7,148 nt of DNA from contig JAUUNJ010000127.1 of NCBI GenBank assembly GCA_030844625.1, positions 1-7,148 on the forward strand, in the 5' to 3' direction. Each line of letters opens with the position of its first letter. Positions within the stretch are counted from its first letter, which is position 1. The translations under genes were made by a program, and so were the position numbers. This DNA comes from Roseburia sp. GTDB taxonomy: Bacteria > Bacillota > Clostridia > Lachnospirales > Lachnospiraceae. Below the pieces are notes generated by a model that did no database searches, had not been told where the DNA came from, and was given only the letters and a program-made list of their open reading frames with translations. Shown one piece after another: positions 1-6,521 of this stretch.

Positions 1-64
1 TTCTGCCTTGTTTTTATTTACATAATATTTTCTGATAAGCAGTGATAGAAACAAAATAAATAGA

Positions 65-79
65 TTTCTATTATAGAAA
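65..79. repeat. Short inverted repeat upstream of the ogt promoter
   Basis: TTTCTA (65-70) and TAGAAA (74-79) form a perfect 6-bp inverted repeat around a TTA centre. A third copy of the half-site, TAGAAA, lies at 46-51. The repeat ends 10 bp before the candidate promoter element, so it could be an operator. The surroundings are very AT-rich, so chance occurrence is a real alternative. The rest of 1-88 shows no gene. Confidence 0.3.
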
Positions 80-88
80 AAATATGTG

Positions 89-118
89 CTTTTGCAGAGT
101 AAGGGGATATGATAGAAT
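89..118 (+). promoter_or_regulatory. Candidate promoter of the ogt-serine hydrolase unit (repeated element, copy 1)
   Basis: A -35-like TTTGCA (91-96), a 16-bp spacer and a TAGAAT -10 box (113-118) preceded by an extended TG (110-111) fit a vegetative sigma-A promoter, with a weak -35. The whole 30-bp block matches 1985-2014 at 28 of 30 positions; the differences are at 99 and 115. Conservation of the spacer as well as the boxes suggests more than a bare promoter, perhaps a shared regulator site or a duplicated segment. The predicted leader to the ogt start is about 50 nt. Confidence 0.55.
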
Positions 119-177
119 GAAAATTATATAGAATTAGTTTTGATGGAGAAGAATATTGATTGAGGGGAGACAATTAA

Positions 178-702
178 ATGTATTATCAGACAAATTATAT
201 ATCCCCGTTGGGACTTGTGACATTAGTTTCTGATGGAAAAAATCTTGTGGGATTGTGGTTGGAAAATCAGAAATATTTTTGTAGTACGGTGAAAGAAGAA
301 ATGATATCAAAAGATGAACTGCCCATCTTTACAATGGCAAAGGAGTGGCTGGATCGATATTTTGCAGGTGAGAAACCGTCACCTACAGAATTGTACTTAG
401 CACCAAAGGGTGGAAATTTTCGCCAGGATGTGTGGAAAGCACTTTGTGAAATTCCTTATGGGGAAACAGTTACATATGGAAGTATTGCAAAAAAATTAAA
501 CGCTGGCTGTGCGCAGGCTGTTGGTGGAGCTGTGGGACACAATCCCATTTCTATCATTATTCCCTGTCACAGAGTGGTGGGAGCAAACGGAAGTCTGACC
601 GGATATGCAGCAGGAATTGATAAAAAGATATGGCTGTTGAATCATGAAGGCGCGGATGTGGAACAATTTTGGATTTCCACGAAAAGAAAAGAGTTGGGGT
701 GA
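178..702 (+). CDS. ogt: Methylated-DNA--[protein]-cysteine S-methyltransferase (O6-alkylguanine-DNA alkyltransferase)
   Basis: A suicide DNA-repair protein of 174 aa that transfers the alkyl group from O6-alkylguanine to its own cysteine, restoring guanine. The active-site PCHRV is at residues 129-133 with C130 as nucleophile. It follows the DNA-binding helix-turn-helix segment (about 83-120) with IPYGETVTYG and the NP at 122-123, and is followed by GSLTGYAAGIDKK and LLNHEG. The N-terminal domain (about 1-75) is the variable ribonuclease-H-like part. Length is normal for the Ogt group, and there is no Ada-type AraC domain. The ATG start is supported by AGGGGAG at 163-169, 8 nt upstream. The position usually held by the arginine finger (ARAVG in human and E. 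coli enzymes) is glutamine here, Q113 in AQAVG. It is the first gene of a unit with the serine hydrolase 5 nt downstream. Family assignment is secure; the choice of symbol (ogt rather than adaB or mgt) is conventional. Confidence 0.95.
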   Translation: MYYQTNYISPLGLVTLVSDGKNLVGLWLENQKYFCSTVKEEMISKDELPIFTMAKEWLDRYFAGEKPSPTELYLAPKGGNFRQDVWKALCEIPYGETVTYGSIAKKLNAGCAQAVGGAVGHNPISIIIPCHRVVGANGSLTGYAAGIDKKIWLLNHEGADVEQFWISTKRKELG

Positions 703-707
703 ATCAA

Positions 708-1571
708 ATGGATTTTGTACAATTTGTTAAACATATAGAGGAACATAATTGGAAAGTACATGGAGTACAAATTATGAAGGATGGTGAAGTTTTACATCAA
801 TACGGAGATGTGGCAGAACAAAGATATCCCATCTATTCTGCAACGAAAGCAATTACTTCCACAGCCGTAGGACTTGCTGTAGATGAAGGAAAATTTTCCA
901 TAGAGGAATCTGTCTGGGAATATTTAAAAGGAGAAGTCCCGGCATATGCGTCCCAAAAACAAATTGACAATTTAAAAAAAATTACAATCAGGCGTCTGCT
1001 TACCATGTCTGTAGATGGGTATCCATTTCGACCGGAAGGAAATAACTGGCTGGAGTTTTCTCTGATGTATCCGTTGAAACAAGTAGAAATACCATTCTTT
1101 TCTTATTCAAATATTCCTGCATATCTGGTGAGTGTGGCATTGGAAAAAGCATTGAATGAACATTTGATTTTCTATTTGACACCCCGTTTATTGGAGCCCC
1201 TTTCCATAAAAAATCCTCCTTATGGAAATTGCCCGTCAGGTCATTTTTATGGTGCTTCAAAAATGGAATTAACCGTGGAAGAACTGGGAAGACTTGGAAG
1301 GTTGTATTTGCAAAAAGGCTGTTTTAATAATCAGCGTATTTTGTCAGAGTCTTGGATAGAGCAGGCAACAACCAGTCACATTAGTAATTGTGAGGGAGGA
1401 TATGGCTATTTTATCTGGAAATACGAGAACGGATATCGAATTAGTGGTAAATGGGGACAGAGGTGTTTTGTTTTTCCGGAAGAAAAAATGACAATTACTT
1501 ATTTGGCGAATATGAAGTCCGGTTCTGAAATATTGACAGAAACAATGGAAAAGTTTTTGAGAGAAAGATAA
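708..1571 (+). CDS. Serine hydrolase, beta-lactamase/penicillin-binding protein (class C, CubicO-like) family
   Basis: A 287-aa protein with the catalytic pattern of serine beta-lactamase-fold hydrolases. The SATK tetrad is at 44-47 (S44 nucleophile, K47 general base) and is followed by a typical helix TSTAVGLAVDEG. YSN at 133-135 is the second motif. GKWGQ at 247-251 occupies the place of the third KTG/HxG box, in a less usual form. A GASKMELTVEELGRLGRLYL segment (182-201) is also typical of the family. No signal peptide or lipobox is visible, so a cytoplasmic location is likely, unlike true penicillin-binding proteins. ATG 708 is preferred over an in-frame TTG at 669: the TTG would overlap ogt, whereas GGGGTGA (696-702) sits just before the ATG. 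Five bases separate it from the ogt stop, so translation is probably coupled. The substrate cannot be told; members include esterases, peptidases and non-catalytic proteins. Confidence 0.85.
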   Translation: MDFVQFVKHIEEHNWKVHGVQIMKDGEVLHQYGDVAEQRYPIYSATKAITSTAVGLAVDEGKFSIEESVWEYLKGEVPAYASQKQIDNLKKITIRRLLTMSVDGYPFRPEGNNWLEFSLMYPLKQVEIPFFSYSNIPAYLVSVALEKALNEHLIFYLTPRLLEPLSIKNPPYGNCPSGHFYGASKMELTVEELGRLGRLYLQKGCFNNQRILSESWIEQATTSHISNCEGGYGYFIWKYENGYRISGKWGQRCFVFPEEKMTITYLANMKSGSEILTETMEKFLRER

Positions 1572-1586
1572 TCCCCTTTTATGTAA

Positions 1587-1604
1587 GCAGGGCATTAGCC
1601 CTGC
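1587..1604. terminator. GC-rich hairpin between convergent genes, probable bidirectional terminator
   Basis: GCAGGGC (1587-1593), loop ATTA, and GCCCTGC (1598-1604) form a perfect 7-bp stem with five G:C pairs. It lies 15 nt after the serine hydrolase stop and 8 nt beyond the stop of the minus-strand gene. The following tracts are only moderately T-rich on either strand (CTCTGTATTT on plus, TTACAT on minus), so termination may be imperfect. Confidence 0.6.
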
Positions 1605-1612
1605 CTCTGTAT

Positions 1613-1912
1613 TTAGCACTCTTCTTTATGGGGTTTCTTCTTACAATCATAAAGTATAGGAGCTACTAATTCTAATTTTTCTTTTAGCATATTTTCAAGG
1701 GCGGTAATTTTGCCTATCATATCTTCTACAGATTTATTAATTTCAATTAAATCTTTTTGGCGACAATCCATTGAAATAGCTTTTTGTAATTTTTCGCCCT
1801 CTGCATTTAGAATGTGTGCAATAGCGGCTTCTTCTAATGCGATAGACTGCAATAATGAAGCGGCTGCATCACATTTATCAATGCCGGGACATTCGATTTT
1901 TGGCATACTCAT
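1613..1912 (-). CDS. Small cysteine-containing helical protein of unknown function
   Basis: A 99-aa protein starting at ATG 1912, with GAGGA (complement of 1921-1925) 8 nt upstream, so the start is well supported. Two predicted amphipathic helices dominate. One is centred on LLQSIALEEAAIAHILNAEG (20-39); the other runs through NKSVEDMIGKITALENMLKE (59-78). Five cysteines lie at 8, 14, 50, 90 and 99, clustered towards the two ends. There is no signal peptide or membrane segment. The ALEE..IAHILNAEGEKLQ pattern resembles small proteins I associate with spore-forming Firmicutes, some next to collagen-like or coat proteins, but I cannot name a family with certainty and propose no function. It is transcribed divergently from the CooC/dehydratase-like operon and convergently with the serine hydrolase. 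It is real rather than a shadow ORF: it has a good ribosome binding site, coherent composition, and no competing plus-strand gene. Confidence 0.8.
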   Translation of the reverse strand: MSMPKIECPGIDKCDAAASLLQSIALEEAAIAHILNAEGEKLQKAISMDCRQKDLIEINKSVEDMIGKITALENMLKEKLELVAPILYDCKKKPHKEEC

Positions 1913-1966
1913 ATAAATTTTCCTCTTTCCTGTTTTAGTATAGTATATTCAATAAAAGAAAAAAGG

Positions 1967-1978
1967 TAATTGCAATTA
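1967..1978. repeat. Perfect 12-bp palindrome in the divergent intergenic region
   Basis: TAATTGCAATTA reads the same on both strands. It ends 6 bp before the repeated promoter element of the right-hand operon and lies about 55 bp upstream of the start of the divergent minus-strand gene. It could bind a dimeric regulator acting on either direction. AT-rich sequence makes chance palindromes fairly common. Confidence 0.35.
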
Positions 1979-1984
1979 TTATAT

Positions 1985-2014
1985 CTTTTGCAGAATAAGG
2001 GGATATGATAAAAT
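1985..2014 (+). promoter_or_regulatory. Candidate promoter of the CooC/dehydratase-like operon (repeated element, copy 2)
   Basis: A -35-like TTTGCA (1987-1992), a 16-bp spacer and TAAAAT (2009-2014) with an extended TG at 2006-2007 form a good sigma-A type promoter. The block is identical to 89-118 except at 1995 and 2011. The predicted leader is about 90 nt before the ATG at 2108, longer than usual. I see no strong terminator or recognisable riboswitch in it. Confidence 0.55.
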
Positions 2015-2093
2015 ATAAAAAGCGAATTGAAAATTAAAATAAGATTCCAAGTAAAATGATTGGGAGAAAGGAAAATAATCCGACCATACACTG

Positions 2094-2099
2094 AAAGGA
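2094..2099 (+). promoter_or_regulatory. Ribosome binding site that fixes the start of the CooC-like ATPase
   Basis: AAAGGA lies 8 nt before ATG 2108, an ideal spacing. It favours that ATG over an in-frame TTG at 2060 and over the next ATG at 2123. Confidence 0.6.
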
Positions 2100-2107
2100 A
2101 TAGTTGG

Positions 2108-2896
2108 ATGAAAAGAAATGAAATGAGTGAAAATAATAAACAGCCAAAAATAATAGCGGTGACCGGAAAAGGTGGTGTAGGAAAAACATCACTGGCAGGT
2201 GTCATGGTTAAATTATTAGTGGAGGCTTATCCGGATAAAAAAATACTGGCTATTGATGCAGATCCGGCGGTGGGATTGTCCACAGTTTTAAATGTTGATG
2301 TGGTAAAAACCATTGATGATATCCGTAAAGAAGTTATTAAGACAGTGGAAGATGGAGATACGAAATCTGCCATTGAATTGTTGGGTGAGGCGAAATATGA
2401 AATGTACGAGGCGATTGTTGAAAAAGACGGGTATGCCTTTATCGCCATTGGACGCCCGGAGTCGGCAGGATGTTACTGCAAGATTAATTCTTATCTAAAA
2501 GAAGTGATTACAATGCTGTCTTCACAGTTTGACTATGTGGTTATTGACGGAGAGGCAGGAATTGAGCAGGTGAATCGAAGAGTCATGGAAAAAGTAACTC
2601 ATCTGCTGCTTGTCACAGATGCAAGTAAAAAAGGTTGCCAGGTAATTCAGACAATCAGGAAAGTGGCAGATGAGCTGGTAATGTATGAGAAAATCGGAGT
2701 TATTGCAAATCGTATTCCAAGCAGTGAAGTTACCAAAATGATGGATCTTGGAGGTTTACCGCTGCTTTCAGCAATTGAGTCTGACATGGAACTGGCGGCA
2801 TGTGATATGAGAGGCGAAAACGTATTTTATTTACCGGATGATGCAAAAATTGTTGCCGGTGCAAAGTGTGCCCTTGAAGCAATGGAAATTCTATAG
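2108..2896 (+). CDS. CooC/AcsF-type nickel-insertion accessory ATPase (SIMIBI P-loop NTPase)
   Basis: A 262-aa cytoplasmic ATPase of the MinD/ArsA/CooC class. It has a deviant Walker A, TGKGGVGKT, at 19-27 (signature lysine K21), a switch I-like DADPAVGLS at 50-58, and DGEAGIEQVNRR at 148-159. CooC proteins carry the matching DxEAGxEHxxR motif. GRPESAGCYCKIN (115-127) contains C122-x-C124, the CxC pair that in characterised CooC binds zinc or nickel at the dimer interface. Later motifs are TDASKKG (170-176) and the guanine/adenine-contact-like NRIP (201-204). Known relatives dimerise and use ATP to deliver nickel to CO dehydrogenase (CooC) or acetyl-CoA synthase (AcsF). No CO dehydrogenase gene is visible here, so the client is unknown. 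It is the first gene of the operon, 69 nt before the first dehydratase-like gene with no terminator between. Family is well supported; nickel as the metal is inferred from homology. Confidence 0.88.
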   Translation: MKRNEMSENNKQPKIIAVTGKGGVGKTSLAGVMVKLLVEAYPDKKILAIDADPAVGLSTVLNVDVVKTIDDIRKEVIKTVEDGDTKSAIELLGEAKYEMYEAIVEKDGYAFIAIGRPESAGCYCKINSYLKEVITMLSSQFDYVVIDGEAGIEQVNRRVMEKVTHLLLVTDASKKGCQVIQTIRKVADELVMYEKIGVIANRIPSSEVTKMMDLGGLPLLSAIESDMELAACDMRGENVFYLPDDAKIVAGAKCALEAMEIL

Positions 2897-2954
2897 TTTG
2901 AGACAATAAATTTTGGTCTTATGCAATGGAGTTACTTTAAATGATTCGTAGATT

Positions 2955-2960
2955 GGAGAA
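2955..2960 (+). promoter_or_regulatory. Ribosome binding site for a GTG start
   Basis: GGAGAA lies 5 nt before GTG 2966 and supports that non-ATG start. The only nearby upstream ATG (2941) is out of frame, and the next in-frame ATG would remove over 60 conserved residues. Confidence 0.55.
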
Positions 2961-2965
2961 TTTTT

Positions 2966-4168
2966 GTGAGAGATTTAAAACATCTTTATTATTTTGAAAA
3001 ACTTTTGGATGATGTCAATAATGATTTGGTCAGAAAGGCACAGAGTGAGGGGAAAATAGCGGTGGGAGCAGTCTGTTTTCAAATTCCGGAGCCTTTGTTA
3101 AATCTTCCGGGATGTTTTTCTGTCCGACTTCGTGCACCGCGAACGGGGTCTATGGAAATGGGGAGTTACTATCTGAGCAATATGTTGTGTGAAGGATGTC
3201 GTGCGATTTTGGAGCGGGCAATAGAAGGCGGATATGAATTTTTAGATTGTATTATTGCACCGGATGCCTGTTCCCAGATGAATCGTTGTGTAGAGAATAT
3301 AGAACATCAAAATTTATGTTCTAAGGAGAAATTTTTTGTATCTTATTCCGATGTCCCAATGAAAAGTGATGAGACAGCACTGCACCATTATGTAAAACAA
3401 ATGAAAATGCATGTGCTGGAGCCATTGCAGGAGCATTATGGTATTGATATTTCAGACAATGCACTGCGGCAGGCAGTTGAAGAGCAAAATAGAATCAGCC
3501 GTCTGATTACGGAAATCGGAACCTATCGCAAGGAGGAAAATCCAAGGATTACAGGATATGAGTTTGGGGTGCTGTGTCTTGCATCCTATTGTTGTCCGAA
3601 AGATTTAATCTTAGAAAAACTGGAGGAAACAGCAGAGGAACTAAAGACGAGAGAGCCGGATGAAAAGTTACCTTATCGAGCCCGGGTGGTAATGGTTGGT
3701 TCAGAAATTGATGATCCGGGATTGATTCGACTGGCAGAAGAAGCGGGAGCTCTGGTGGTGGCAGACAGATTTTGTTTTGGCTCTCTGCCGGGACGTCAGG
3801 AAATTATTTTGAATAATCAGGAAGATGTATTATTGCAGATTTGTCGTACATATATCAAATGGGGACAATGTCCAAGGTTTATGAATACGGAAAAAATTAA
3901 AGAACGTCAGGAATATGTGGACCGGATTGCCAAAGAATATCATGCGGACGGATTAATATATCAGCAGATTAAGTTCTGTGATTACTGGGGATACGAGAGA
4001 GCTTCCGCATTTCATGTCATGCGCCAGGAATATGGTTATCCGGTGTTATCTGTGGATCACCCTTATGTTGTGGGGGCATCGGGACAGCTTCGAACACGTA
4101 TTCAGGCATTTGTGGAGAGTCTGGAGATAAAAAGAATTCAGGGAGAAAGGAATACATATGTCAGGTAA
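2966..4168 (+). CDS. 2-hydroxyacyl-CoA dehydratase/benzoyl-CoA reductase D-component family protein, small subunit-like (HgdB/BcrB type)
   Basis: A 400-aa iron-sulfur protein of the HGD-D family, near the usual size of dehydratase beta subunits. Candidate [4Fe-4S] ligands at the family's three usual places are C75 or C78 (LCEGCRAI), C102 or C108 (DACSQMNRC), and C338 (IKFCDYWG). The second Rossmann-like half contains VMVGSEIDDPGLIRLAEEAG (242-261), GALVVADRFCFGS, and the C-terminal GQLRTRIQAFVE (373-384), all typical of the family. Extra cysteines (C204, C209, C210, C270, C293, C302) exceed what one cluster needs. Members dehydrate 2-hydroxyacyl-CoA, reduce benzoyl-CoA, or act as double-cubane reductases, always using an ATP-dependent activase. 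Start is GTG 2966 with GGAGAA upstream. It overlaps the next gene by 11 nt, implying translational coupling and a heteromeric complex with it. Family is secure; substrate is unknown. Dehydratase is therefore a family label, not an activity claim. Confidence 0.88.
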   Translation: MRDLKHLYYFEKLLDDVNNDLVRKAQSEGKIAVGAVCFQIPEPLLNLPGCFSVRLRAPRTGSMEMGSYYLSNMLCEGCRAILERAIEGGYEFLDCIIAPDACSQMNRCVENIEHQNLCSKEKFFVSYSDVPMKSDETALHHYVKQMKMHVLEPLQEHYGIDISDNALRQAVEEQNRISRLITEIGTYRKEENPRITGYEFGVLCLASYCCPKDLILEKLEETAEELKTREPDEKLPYRARVVMVGSEIDDPGLIRLAEEAGALVVADRFCFGSLPGRQEIILNNQEDVLLQICRTYIKWGQCPRFMNTEKIKERQEYVDRIAKEYHADGLIYQQIKFCDYWGYERASAFHVMRQEYGYPVLSVDHPYVVGASGQLRTRIQAFVESLEIKRIQGERNTYVR

Positions 4169-5696
4169 ACTTGGAAGTGAACCGCTAGGAAGGTTTTATA
4201 CAGGAAAAAAGGCAAAGAAAAGACGTGAATGGCGTGGTTTTAAAGATACATGGTATGATTATGTCCGGTGGCTTGGTTATTGGAAAACATTGATTACATT
4301 TATCATAAAGCCTAACAATCTGAGAGGCTTTTTCCGTTACCGTTGGATGATGAATTATCTATCCCTGCCGGATTTTATGGATCGCCATACAGAGGGGATG
4401 AGAGGCGTCCAGCTTCGCATGGCACATCAGGCACTTGGACTGATTGTGACGGATATCTGCGATATGTTGGGCAACATTTTTAAGGCAGACCCGGAAATAG
4501 GAAATGACAAAAAGCTGAACAGCAAAATCGTACTTTTCGACGAAAATATGATGAGTACATTAATGGGCGGTTTTCCCAATCTGACATGGTTATCGGTGGA
4601 AGTGCCGGCGGTATATACCAGTTCCATGATGTCACAGGATGGTGTAAGCTATTATGTGGATACGACCCATGAGTATGGTGTGCCAACGGATGTGTGCCCA
4701 ATGCCGGCAGCAGAATTAGGTGTGGCGCTGGCAGGAGATTTTCCGCTCATTGGATGCTGTGCCGTGCAGTGCAATACCACATGCGACGGCAGTCTTATGG
4801 GAAATGGAATTGAAGCGCGAGCTTTTAAGATTCCCACCTTTCAGCTTGCTGTGCCAATCCGGCACAGGCAGGAGAGTGTACAGGAATATGCGGCACAGGA
4901 GGTTGTGAACGCCATTCATTTTATAGAGAAACAGACGGGAGAAAAATTTGACTGGGATGCATTTTTTGCAAGTATGAAACGCTTTAATAAGGAAACGCAG
5001 GAATTTTTAGAATGGATGGATATTTCAAAAACAGATTATCCACAGGTCATTGGTGTCACTCTGGCATTATACCGCTATGGTGTCTATCAGGCTGCCGGAG
5101 GACGAAATCAGACATTTTTGGATATGGACAAAAAACTGACAGCATTGGCAATTAAGGGATATCAGAGCAAACAGCTTGTGGCGAAAGAACATCGCCATCG
5201 TGCCATAACATGGGGCGTTCAGGCGGCGTATTACACAGCACTTCCAATATGGCTGATGAACTGTTGGGGAATTGTACCGGTTGCGGATATGTTGAGCATG
5301 GTTTCCACGGAAATGGTGAATACGGAAGACAGGCATCAGGCGATGCTTGACCTTGCATATCTCTATGAAAATATGATTATGAGAAACCGTTCCAACGGAG
5401 GATATGAAACCGGCGTGGAAGCCTTATGGCGTTATTGCCAGATGTTTCGCATTGACATTGTTATTATGTATGTGCATATGGGATGTAAGGCAATGTCCGG
5501 GTATCATGGACTTTTTGAGGAAGAGGCGAGAAAACATGGGGTACATATGATTTGGGTGACACACAATTTAATGTGTCCTCATGATGGAAGCAGACGTGAT
5601 ATGAGAACGGAAATCAACCGCTATATGCGGACCGTTTTAAGAGAAGAACCGTTAGATCCTTCTCTGGAAGATTTTGACGATGCAAAAAATTGGTAA
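4158..5696 (+). CDS. 2-hydroxyacyl-CoA dehydratase D-component family protein, large subunit-like (HgdA type)
   Basis: A 512-aa second member of the HGD-D family, longer than the roughly 430-480 aa of classical alpha subunits. Likely cluster ligands are C180 (TDVCPMPAAELG), C209 (NTTCDGSLMGNG, with the family's CD pair) and C443 (HMGCKAMSG). C200, C201, C205 and C473 lie close by in the sequence and could bind a further cluster. The C-terminal half ends in a Rossmann-like domain with a TRxEIxRxM-like segment (TEINRYM, 484-490). Residues about 14-65 are unusually rich in basic and aromatic residues (GKKAKKRREWRGF, then several W, Y and F), a possible surface for membrane or partner contact. 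ATG 4158 follows GGGAGAAAGG (4141-4150) and overlaps the small subunit-like gene by 11 nt. The two proteins should form the heterodimer or heterotetramer that accepts electrons from the activase encoded 15 nt downstream. Substrate unknown. Confidence 0.87.
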   Translation: MSGKLGSEPLGRFYTGKKAKKRREWRGFKDTWYDYVRWLGYWKTLITFIIKPNNLRGFFRYRWMMNYLSLPDFMDRHTEGMRGVQLRMAHQALGLIVTDICDMLGNIFKADPEIGNDKKLNSKIVLFDENMMSTLMGGFPNLTWLSVEVPAVYTSSMMSQDGVSYYVDTTHEYGVPTDVCPMPAAELGVALAGDFPLIGCCAVQCNTTCDGSLMGNGIEARAFKIPTFQLAVPIRHRQESVQEYAAQEVVNAIHFIEKQTGEKFDWDAFFASMKRFNKETQEFLEWMDISKTDYPQVIGVTLALYRYGVYQAAGGRNQTFLDMDKKLTALAIKGYQSKQLVAKEHRHRAITWGVQAAYYTALPIWLMNCWGIVPVADMLSMVSTEMVNTEDRHQAMLDLAYLYENMIMRNRSNGGYETGVEALWRYCQMFRIDIVIMYVHMGCKAMSGYHGLFEEEARKHGVHMIWVTHNLMCPHDGSRRDMRTEINRYMRTVLREEPLDPSLEDFDDAKNW

Positions 5697-5711
5697 GAAA
5701 GGTATTAAGAT

Positions 5712-6521
5712 ATGGGACAATATTTTGGAGGCTGCGATGTTGGAAGCACATATACAAAATGCGTGATTATAGATGAACATGGAAAGATTGCTGCCAGTGT
5801 GATAAAAAGAAGCCGTATTAATCCGGTTTTAAGTGCACAGGATGCACTGGAGAATGCCATAGCACAGGTAAAAGAACTGACCTCAGCAGAGGAACTTACC
5901 TATTTGATCGGTACCGGGTATGGTCGAAACAAGGTACCCTTTGCGGATGAAAATATTTCAGAAATCAGTTGTCATGCCATGGGAGTGCATGTTACCAATC
6001 CGGATATTAAAGCAATTATTGATATTGGGGGACAGGACGTCAAGGGAATTGCCATTGATACAGACGGAACCGTCCTTAATTTTGCAATGAATGACAAATG
6101 TGCTGCCGGAACAGGACGTTTTTTTGAGACAATGGCTCATGCCTTTGAAATGTCACTGGAAGAATTTTCAGAATTGTCATTGAAGGCAAAGAATGTAATT
6201 CCTATTACATCCCAATGTGCGGTATTTGCAGAGAGCGAAGTGATTTCACTGGTAGGGGAAGGAAAACCAATGGATGAAATTGCGGCAGGAATTCAATTAT
6301 CTGTTGCAAAACGCTGTTTTGTCATGGCAAAAAAAGCAGGTGTGACAGATTCTGTAACGCTGACCGGAGGATGTGCAAAAAACGAGGGACTAAAGAGAGC
6401 CATTGAAAAGGTTTTGAAAGTAAAAGTGGTTGATTTAGCTGTTGATCCACAACTGATGGGAGCACTTGGGGCGGCAGAGTTTGCAAGGCAGAAGGGAATG
6501 GTAAGAGATGTTAGTGCTTAA
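5712..6521 (+). CDS. ATP-dependent activase of 2-hydroxyacyl-CoA dehydratase-type enzymes (HgdC/BadF/BadG family)
   Basis: A 269-aa ASKHA-fold ATPase, close to the roughly 260 aa of HgdC. Phosphate-binding loops are GCDVGSTYTK (7-16) and DIGGQDVKG (104-112); GTGYGRNKV is at 67-75, and an adenosine motif LTGGCAKNEG is at 217-226. C130 (NDKCAAGTGRFFE) and C169 (SQCAVFAESE) match the two cysteines that each monomer of the homodimer contributes to one shared [4Fe-4S] cluster in the known archerase. In that family, ATP hydrolysis opens the dimer and pushes one low-potential electron onto the dehydratase component. All key residues are intact, so it should be active. GAAAGG (5697-5702) lies 9 nt before the ATG. 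In classical operons the activase often precedes its subunits; here it follows them. The family is oxygen-sensitive, fitting an anaerobe. Its electron donor, normally ferredoxin or flavodoxin, is not encoded nearby. Confidence 0.93.
   Translation: MGQYFGGCDVGSTYTKCVIIDEHGKIAASVIKRSRINPVLSAQDALENAIAQVKELTSAEELTYLIGTGYGRNKVPFADENISEISCHAMGVHVTNPDIKAIIDIGGQDVKGIAIDTDGTVLNFAMNDKCAAGTGRFFETMAHAFEMSLEEFSELSLKAKNVIPITSQCAVFAESEVISLVGEGKPMDEIAAGIQLSVAKRCFVMAKKAGVTDSVTLTGGCAKNEGLKRAIEKVLKVKVVDLAVDPQLMGALGAAEFARQKGMVRDVSA

Noticed and set aside
1..20. TTCTGCC followed by a T-rich run at the left edge, like the 3' half of a terminator of an upstream gene
   Set aside because: The matching 5' stem would lie outside the window, so it cannot be tested.
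1710..1916. Plus-strand 68-aa frame opposite the small minus-strand gene
   Set aside because: It is antisense to a gene with a good start site, and its composition looks like a reverse-complement artefact.
2056..2094. Twelve-codon upstream ORF (ATG 2056 to TGA 2094) in the leader of the CooC-like gene
   Set aside because: It has no convincing ribosome binding site and no run of regulatory codons or attenuator hairpin. Short chance ORFs are common in AT-rich leaders.
2060..2107. Longer form of the CooC-like protein starting at TTG 2060
   Set aside because: The extra 16 residues are not family-like, and ATG 2108 has a well-spaced AAAGGA.
2898..2926. Possible internal promoter (TTGAGA, 17 bp, ATGCAA) in front of the first dehydratase-like gene
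   Set aside because: The -10 box is poor, and the 69-nt gap without terminator fits simple co-transcription.
4427..4919. Several minus-strand open frames inside the large dehydratase-like gene
   Set aside because: They are shadows of a strongly conserved plus-strand protein and lack ribosome binding sites and family-like sequence.
2966..6521. Assignment as a specific fermentative dehydratase (glutaconyl-, lactoyl- or phenyllactoyl-CoA) or as benzoyl-CoA reductase
   Set aside because: No pathway partner genes are visible and substrate cannot be read from motifs alone, so only the family is claimed.
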